A stretch of DNA of 10,676 nucleotides from an uncultured Candidatus Melainabacteria bacterium. Lineage in GTDB: Bacteria; Cyanobacteriota; Vampirovibrionia; Gastranaerophilales; Gastranaerophilaceae. Below the pieces are notes generated by a model. The model made no database searches. It was not told where the DNA came from and was given only the letters and a program-made list of their open reading frames with translations. This document shows positions 7,106 through 10,676 of this stretch, in pieces (the stretch's first letter is position 1; every line of letters begins with the position of its first letter). Made by a program: the position numbers and the translations under genes. Where the stretch lies: NCBI GenBank assembly GCA_934675685.1, contig CAKURL010000042.1, forward strand, positions 1-10,676, read 5' to 3'.

Positions 7106-7861
7106 ATGTTTGATACTTTAAAAATGAAATTATGGCAAAAAAATCAGTTCATTCCTGATATCAAAAATGCCAAAATGAGAGACCAATTCAGAGGTTTGCC
7201 TCTTTTAAATAATTCAAAATGTGAAATTTCAGACGCTTCTGGAATTTGCCCTACAAACGCTTTGAGTGTAAATCCTTTGAAAATCGATTTAGGAAAATGC
7301 ACTTTGTGTGGAAAATGTGCTCAAAAATGCGGCCAAGGCGCAATTGAATTTACAAACTATTATAAATTGGGCGCAGATTCAAAAGACAAGTTGATAATCA
7401 CCGAAGAAGTGACTCCGGAAGTTTATCATAAACGCGCAATCGACGTTAAAAAAGAAATTTATTCTATTTTTAACCGTTCGATTAAATTTCGCCAAGTGTC
7501 CGCAGGAGGTTGCAACGGTTGCGAAATGGAATTGAATGCATCTTCAAACGCGAACTTCGACATGGGTCGATATGGGATTGATTTTGTCGCTTCTCCTCGC
7601 CATGCTGATGGCATCGTCGTGACTGGGCCAATCACAAAAAACATGGCTTATGCTTTAGAAGATTGCTATAAATGCACGCCTGAGCCTAGAGTGGTTGTTT
7701 TGGTGGGCGCTTGCGCTATTTCTGGTGGCATTTTCCAAGATTCAACAGAATTGAATAGAGAATTTTTGGATAAATATAAAATTGACCTTTATATCCCAGG
7801 TTGCCCAACTCACCCATTGACATTTATTAATGCGGTTTTGGATTTTATTAGGAAGAAGTAA
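7106..7861 (+). CDS. hyfI: Ferredoxin-hydrogenase small subunit fusion (HyfH/HycF + HyfI/HycG type)
   Basis: Protein of 251 residues with two parts. Residues ~30-95 form a ferredoxin-like domain (HyfH/HycF type). Its second motif is complete (Cys65, 68, 71, 75), but the first is reduced to Cys39 and Cys48-Pro49. Cys48 plus Cys65/68/71 can still hold one [4Fe-4S] cluster, and the second cluster is probably lost. Residues ~125-251 are the NuoB/hydrogenase small subunit with Cys136 and Cys139 (GGCNGCEME), Cys203 (VGACAISGG) and Cys233 (PGCPTHP), the full ligand set of the proximal/N2-type cluster. It would bring electrons to or from the altered large subunit. It is the last gene of the operon, with AAAGGA at 7090-7095 and a terminator 16 bases past the stop. 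Confidence 0.88.
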   Translation: MFDTLKMKLWQKNQFIPDIKNAKMRDQFRGLPLLNNSKCEISDASGICPTNALSVNPLKIDLGKCTLCGKCAQKCGQGAIEFTNYYKLGADSKDKLIITEEVTPEVYHKRAIDVKKEIYSIFNRSIKFRQVSAGGCNGCEMELNASSNANFDMGRYGIDFVASPRHADGIVVTGPITKNMAYALEDCYKCTPEPRVVVLVGACAISGGIFQDSTELNREFLDKYKIDLYIPGCPTHPLTFINAVLDFIRKK

Positions 7862-7876
7862 AATAAATATGGCTTT

Positions 7877-7903
7877 AAGACCCTGAATTTATTTCGGGGT
7901 CTT
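7877..7903 (+). terminator. Operon terminator formed by a dispersed palindrome
   Basis: AAGACCCTGAA (7877-7887) pairs with TTCGGGGTCTT (7893-7903), giving an 11-bp stem with one G-T pair, a 5-base loop and a T-rich tail (TTATTTAAT). It begins 16 bases after the operon's last stop codon. The core CCCTGAA..TTC(A/G)GGG is the same palindrome seen at 8124-8144 and, in ATTCTGAA form, at 10505-10525, so a mobile palindrome appears to serve as the terminator. Confidence 0.75.
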
Positions 7904-7938
7904 TATTTAATATGGAATATTTTCATTTAATAACCTCG

Positions 7939-8053
7939 ATTTGTTCATTTTTCTTCTGCTCCTGTGGTGCTCGGCTTTGCCTGCGCTCCTACGTCGCCCA
8001 TCAATCGCAAGCTCTCTCGCTCATCGCGAGCTCGCTTTGCTCTGGCTTCGCAT
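7939..8053 (-). repeat. 115-bp perfect inverted repeat, right arm
   Basis: Exact reverse complement of 26-140, including the whole 100-bp GC-richer module. Read on the minus strand, the next bases (7938 downwards) continue as GAGGTTATT, which matches the right-hand copy at 10470-10478 better than the left copy. The three copies are thus mosaics of one another. The block lies between the operon terminator and the 65-bp repeat. Confidence 0.9.
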
Positions 8054-8117
8054 TTCTTTTGTGATGTTTATTTTTGAATTTTAACCAAACGTCGTGACAT
8101 AGATAAAAATTCCGCAA
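8053..8117 (-). repeat. 65-bp inverted repeat, left arm (brackets the peptidase gene)
   Basis: The reverse complement matches 10205-10269 with six mismatches in 65 positions (about 91%), clustered in the middle around GTTTGGTTAAAATT. The ends TTGCGGAATTTTTATCTATG and AAATAAACATCACAAAAG are identical. The pair encloses 8118-10204, that is, the minus-strand peptidase gene with its promoter. It directly abuts the 115-bp repeat. Confidence 0.85.
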
Positions 8118-8123
8118 ATCGTC

Positions 8124-8144
8124 ACCCTGAACTTGTTTCAGGGT
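8124..8144. repeat. Small dispersed palindrome (CCCTGAA type)
   Basis: ACCCTGAA at 8124-8131 and TTCAGGGT at 8137-8144 form a perfect 8-bp stem with a 5-base loop, followed by CTTTATT. It is the same family as the operon terminator at 7877-7903. It may act as a second terminator for rightward transcription. Confidence 0.7.
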
Positions 8145-8184
8145 CTTTATTCAATGTTGAATTCTTGCATTTCATGTTTTAGAG

Positions 8185-8247
8185 ATTCTGAACAGCTTAA
8201 AAACTACGCTTCGCTTTGCGCAGCTTGTTTTTTAAAGCTTTCAGAAT
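8185..8247. repeat. Palindrome with a second hairpin nested in its loop
   Basis: ATTCTGAA (8185-8192) pairs with TTCAGAAT (8240-8247), the same arms as the simple copy at 10505-10525, where the loop is only five bases. Here the loop is 47 bases and contains an imperfect inner hairpin (AGCTTAAAAAC from 8194 against GTTTTTTAAAGCT at 8227-8239). The flanks TTTAGAGA and GACGTACT are shared with 10497-10532. The stretch 8118-8324 otherwise shows no gene. Confidence 0.7.
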
Positions 8248-8324
8248 GACGTACTATTTTATTTTTTGGCTTTGGTTGTTTTTTAATTTCTATCCTTGAG
8301 AAAAAACTAAAGCTAAAACAAATA

Positions 8325-8357
8325 TCCCATCAAAACCATAAAACAGCTTTGATGGGA
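8325..8357 (-). terminator. Terminator of the minus-strand peptidase gene
   Basis: TCCCATCAAA (8325-8334) and TTTGATGGGA (8348-8357) form a perfect 10-bp stem with a 13-base loop, 36 bases past the stop codon of the minus-strand gene. Read leftward, the stem is followed by a T-rich stretch (TATTTGTTTTAG). It is not related to the dispersed palindromes, so it is probably the gene's own terminator. Confidence 0.65.
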
Positions 8358-8393
8358 ATTTTGTGTTTTGATGTTTAATTTTTTCAAAATTGA

Positions 8394-10133
8394 TTAAATC
8401 TTTTCTTTCAAAAGCTTCTCTGCGAGATTTTGTTCAGTTGTCCCGTTCAATCTTTTTGAGATTTTTCTTATTTTTGAAGCCACAAGCTCCATTTTGTCGT
8501 CCCAAACAAAATTATCTAAGACATATTTTTCGCCTTTTGAAAAGTCTTCAGACATTTGGACTTCTATGATTTCGCAAAGCATTTGAAAAGCGACATCGAC
8601 CATCTTATCAATGTCAACGCTCAAAAGACCGTTTTCGTCAATTTTTAAAGCACCTTTTTCAATAAAATAATGGTTTTGCATAACAGTGCGGACCCTGTGG
8701 GCTTGAGAAAGAGTTGGCTTGGATTTTAGCATGCTGTCGGCTGCAAAAGTCACGATGATTTTGTCTCTTTCTTCTTTTGTGTAAAGCCCTTCGTCCATAA
8801 GCAAATTAAGCATAGATAAAGAAACCATATCGGCTTTGTTTTCTTCGATGATAGATTTATATTTTCCTAGCGCTTCTGTACCTTCTTTTGGGCCCAAAGA
8901 GTGGCCGTTTTCGTGGCCTATTGTGAAAGGGTGGTCCATTTTGTCGTCGTAGAACTTATGGAATTTTTTATCTAAGATGTTATCCAATCTTTCTTGAATT
9001 TTTTCTTTTGCGTCTTTTGAAGTCGCAAAGCGGATTTGCCTGTGGTAGACGTTTCTTCTTCCGCCCCCAATGGTCAAAGAAAGTTTGTCGTTGTTTGGAA
9101 GGTTTTCGGCTAAGGTGATACCCGCCCTAAACGCGCCAACGTCTCCTGCGACATCGATTAAATCAACGTCCACCATAGTTTGGCTTATTTCTTTTTCTTC
9201 TGAAATGACTTGTTTATATTGGTCACAATATGGCATGTGTTGCGCCATCAAAGGAAGATAATGTTTTACTTTTAAAATATAATCTGTTCCTTCTTTGTTT
9301 ACGATTCCAACTCTCGCGCCTAGATAATCTTTAGAAATCACTTCAATATTGTTTTTTTCTAAAAGTTCTTTTAATTCTTCGTTTTCTATTACAGTTTCAG
9401 TCATTTCGTCTGAATAGTTTTCTCTTGTTATGGTGAATTCCAAAGGTGTGTCTTGCAAAGTTGCCCATTTTTTGTCTGCATAGGCGTCTAGCATTGGGTC
9501 TGCTTTTAAAAATGCTTGCGCTTGGAGCCTCAAATATTCATTGAAATCAAGGTTAGAAGAAACGCAGCTTGCCCTTAAAAGAAGCTCTGCAATTGCTTTA
9601 AAGTCTTCTTGAAATTCGTCAACGTAATCAATAGCTTTAAGCTCTTTGCCTTCTCTTTTTACTACTGTTCTTTGGTTTAAGATTTTTTTAACTTCTTCTA
9701 TTTTTCCTTCTTTAATCATGTTGATTAAGATTTTGTGGAATTCTTCTTTTTCAAGGTCTAGTGGGTAGAAGCCTCTGCCTTTTCTAAATTCCAAGCCGCG
9801 CGCTAAAATCACCATATTTGATTCGCAGTCGAGGGCAAAAATCCCTTTTTGCGCATCATAGAGTTTTTTTGTTAAGATTGCTTTTTTGTCATTTTTCTTC
9901 ACGCCTTCTTCTAAAAATTTTTCAAAAGGAAGGTTGTGATGGGAATCTAGTTGTTTATTTATTTTTTCTATGATTCTTCCTGCTTTGACTAAATAGCAAA
10001 GCGCAGTTTGGTCTTTTTCGTGGAGGTTTTCGAATTCTTTTGCTCCTACATCAAGCATTTTTTTAGTCAAAAGGTAATCTTTATTTGTTCTTTTTTCGAG
10101 TTCTTCTAAGCTTAAGCCGTAATCATATTTCAT
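8394..10133 (-). CDS. Putative zinc metallopeptidase, M49 (dipeptidyl peptidase III)-like
   Basis: Protein of 579 residues with no signal peptide or membrane segment, so probably cytosolic. The zinc-site signature is visible: His407-Glu408-x-x-His411 (HENGHSLGP) and, 19 residues after the second His, Glu430 within EENKAD (430-435), which fits the M49-like pattern of a second Glu-rich motif giving the third zinc ligand. Classical dipeptidyl peptidase III has a one-residue-longer HExxxH; the HExxH form with HGLGP-like continuation occurs in bacterial M49-like proteins. GFYPLDL at 121-127 and the WATLQDTPLEFTI region also resemble that group. AAGGA (10141-10145 on the complement) is seven bases before the ATG. 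It stands alone between repeats, so no pathway is suggested. The substrate is unknown, and a general peptidase role is inference. Confidence 0.6.
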   Translation of the reverse strand: MKYDYGLSLEELEKRTNKDYLLTKKMLDVGAKEFENLHEKDQTALCYLVKAGRIIEKINKQLDSHHNLPFEKFLEEGVKKNDKKAILTKKLYDAQKGIFALDCESNMVILARGLEFRKGRGFYPLDLEKEEFHKILINMIKEGKIEEVKKILNQRTVVKREGKELKAIDYVDEFQEDFKAIAELLLRASCVSSNLDFNEYLRLQAQAFLKADPMLDAYADKKWATLQDTPLEFTITRENYSDEMTETVIENEELKELLEKNNIEVISKDYLGARVGIVNKEGTDYILKVKHYLPLMAQHMPYCDQYKQVISEEKEISQTMVDVDLIDVAGDVGAFRAGITLAENLPNNDKLSLTIGGGRRNVYHRQIRFATSKDAKEKIQERLDNILDKKFHKFYDDKMDHPFTIGHENGHSLGPKEGTEALGKYKSIIEENKADMVSLSMLNLLMDEGLYTKEERDKIIVTFAADSMLKSKPTLSQAHRVRTVMQNHYFIEKGALKIDENGLLSVDIDKMVDVAFQMLCEIIEVQMSEDFSKGEKYVLDNFVWDDKMELVASKIRKISKRLNGTTEQNLAEKLLKEKI

Positions 10134-10162
10134 TTTTCTATCCTTATTAATTTTATGATTTT

Positions 10163-10171
10163 ATTATAGCA
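10163..10171 (-). promoter_or_regulatory. Extended -10 promoter of the peptidase gene
   Basis: On the minus strand this reads TGCTATAAT, an extended -10 element (TGnTATAAT), about 30 bases before the start codon. The -35 region is only an AT-rich TTTTTA-like stretch near 10186-10191, which is acceptable for an extended -10 promoter. A good Shine-Dalgarno follows at 10141-10145. Confidence 0.6.
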
Positions 10172-10204
10172 TTTTTAGGAAAAATTAAAAAATAATTATT
10201 TTGG

Positions 10205-10269
10205 TTGCGGAATTTTTATCTATGTCACGACATTTAGCAGAAAATCAAAAATAAACATCACAAAAGAAA
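10205..10269 (+). repeat. 65-bp inverted repeat, right arm
   Basis: Inverted partner of 8053-8117 with six mismatches. It lies just upstream of the peptidase promoter. Its TCAAAAATAAACATC segment (10245-10259) is also inverted at 10365-10379 and repeated at 8063-8080, so the module has further fragments nearby. Confidence 0.85.
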
Positions 10270-10424
10270 ACCGACATTGGTGGACGACCGCCCAACATGT
10301 AATTTGAAATGAGAACATGTATAACTGGAATTGGCTTTTTGGGAGTCCGCACTGGAGGTTTTCAGATGTTTATTTTTGAATTGAAGGATATCCGAATGGC
10401 GATATTTTCTTCTTTTTGGTTCCT
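10270..10424. other. Gene-free spacer between repeat modules
   Basis: No gene is supported. A 72-codon open frame from 10309 runs into the repeat and has no good ribosome site. The spacer holds a direct repeat AACATGT (near 10293 and 10314), the 18-bp copy GATGTTTATTTTTGAATT at 10365-10382 shared with 8063-8080, and the palindrome GGATATCC at 10387-10394. It may be a relic of another module family. Confidence 0.4.
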
Positions 10425-10536
10425 TTTTTCTTCTTTTGTATCGCTCAAAAGAAGAAAAATGAACAAATCGAGGTTATTGAATAAAAACACTTCATGCTTT
10501 AGAGATTCTGAAATAAATTCAGAATGACGTACTGCA
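10425..10536. repeat. Composite palindromic repeat, right copy (module-free)
   Basis: It begins with a hairpin of 14-bp perfect arms (10425-10438 and 10446-10459) and a 7-base loop TATCGCT. This is followed by a spacer and the ATTCTGAA-ATAAA-TTCAGAAT palindrome at 10505-10525, then GACGTACTGC. It aligns with 1-205 except for the 100-bp module missing after 10451, so it represents the uninterrupted form. Confidence 0.8.
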
Positions 10537-10570
10537 AATTACATATTTTATTCAACATTAAATTCACTTT

Positions 10571-10629
10571 GTTCACTTTCTCTTTTACCATTCTTCAAGC
10601 GCCAGATAAATGCAAAAGAGAAAGTGAAC
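10571..10629. repeat. 16-bp-arm inverted repeat at right edge
   Basis: GTTCACTTTCTCTTTT (10571-10586) is perfectly complementary to AAAAGAGAAAGTGAAC (10614-10629), with a 27-base loop. The stem is AT-rich, with purines on one side and pyrimidines on the other. It could be the terminator of a gene beyond the window or one more dispersed palindrome. No coding region is visible from 10537 to 10676. Confidence 0.65.
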
Positions 10630-10676
10630 CGAAAGAGAAAAATCTAAGGCTTTTACAACACCCCACAATTAAAAAA

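Noticed and set aside
611..7861. Functional H2-evolving hydrogenase-4 or formate hydrogenlyase
   Set aside because: The large subunit lacks three of the four Ni-Fe cysteines and no formate dehydrogenase or maturation genes are present.
611..7861. Respiratory complex I (nuo) fragment
   Set aside because: The HyfE-type subunit, the HyfB C-terminal AWGCGY region, the NuoC-D fusion and the gene order fit the Hyf/Ehr family better, and NuoA, J, E, F and G are missing.
10309..10527. 72-codon open frame
   Set aside because: Its second half is translated from the dispersed composite repeat and it has no good ribosome site.
1..10676. CRISPR array, tRNA or rRNA
   Set aside because: The repeats are few, inverted or nested and not regularly spaced; no tRNA cloverleaf or rRNA segment was recognised by eye.
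1..10676. Insertion sequence with its own transposase
   Set aside because: No transposase or integrase-like frame exists in the window, so the repeats can only be non-autonomous elements.

Overview
This AT-rich bacterial window holds one seven-function membrane-complex operon, one separate metallopeptidase-like gene, and gene-free flanks built from dispersed palindromic repeats. The organism cannot be named from sequence alone. The low GC, the complex I-like operon with no quinone or NADH modules, and the many small palindromes fit a fermentative, possibly gut or host-associated anaerobe (Elusimicrobia, Melainabacteria/Margulisbacteria-like lineages and similar are candidates). That placement is inference.

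Layout: 1-610 is repeat mosaic followed by the operon's leader. 611-7861 (+) is a tight six-gene operon, hyfB-hyfC-hyfE-hyfF-hyfG-(hyfH/hyfI fusion), homologous to hydrogenase-4/formate hydrogenlyase membrane complexes. 7862-8393 holds a terminator made from a dispersed palindrome, then long inverted-repeat modules. 8394-10133 (-) is a 579-residue putative zinc metallopeptidase related to the M49 (dipeptidyl peptidase III) group. 10134-10676 is its promoter followed by more repeats.

The four membrane subunits would form an ion-translocating arm: two NuoL/M/N-like antiporter subunits, one NuoH-like subunit and one NuoK-like/HyfE subunit. The two soluble subunits would form a peripheral redox arm. 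The small subunit keeps all four ligands of the proximal [4Fe-4S] cluster and carries a fused ferredoxin domain. The large subunit has lost three of the four cysteines that hold the Ni-Fe site (CGDS replaces CGIC, and DLSYCG replaces DPCxxC). The complex is therefore best read as an energy-converting hydrogenase-related (Ehr) complex: a probable redox-driven ion pump that should not make or use H2 at a normal NiFe centre, and whose electron acceptor is unknown. This is the strongest biological lead here.

The second lead is the repeat system. A 115-bp perfect inverted repeat (26-140 and 7939-8053) brackets the whole operon. A 65-bp, about 91% identical inverted repeat (8053-8117 and 10205-10269) brackets the peptidase gene. 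Comparing 1-205 with 10429-10536 shows a 100-bp module cleanly present in one copy and absent in the other, placed inside a 14-bp-arm hairpin. No transposase is present, so these look like non-autonomous, modular palindromic elements that have been nested inside each other.
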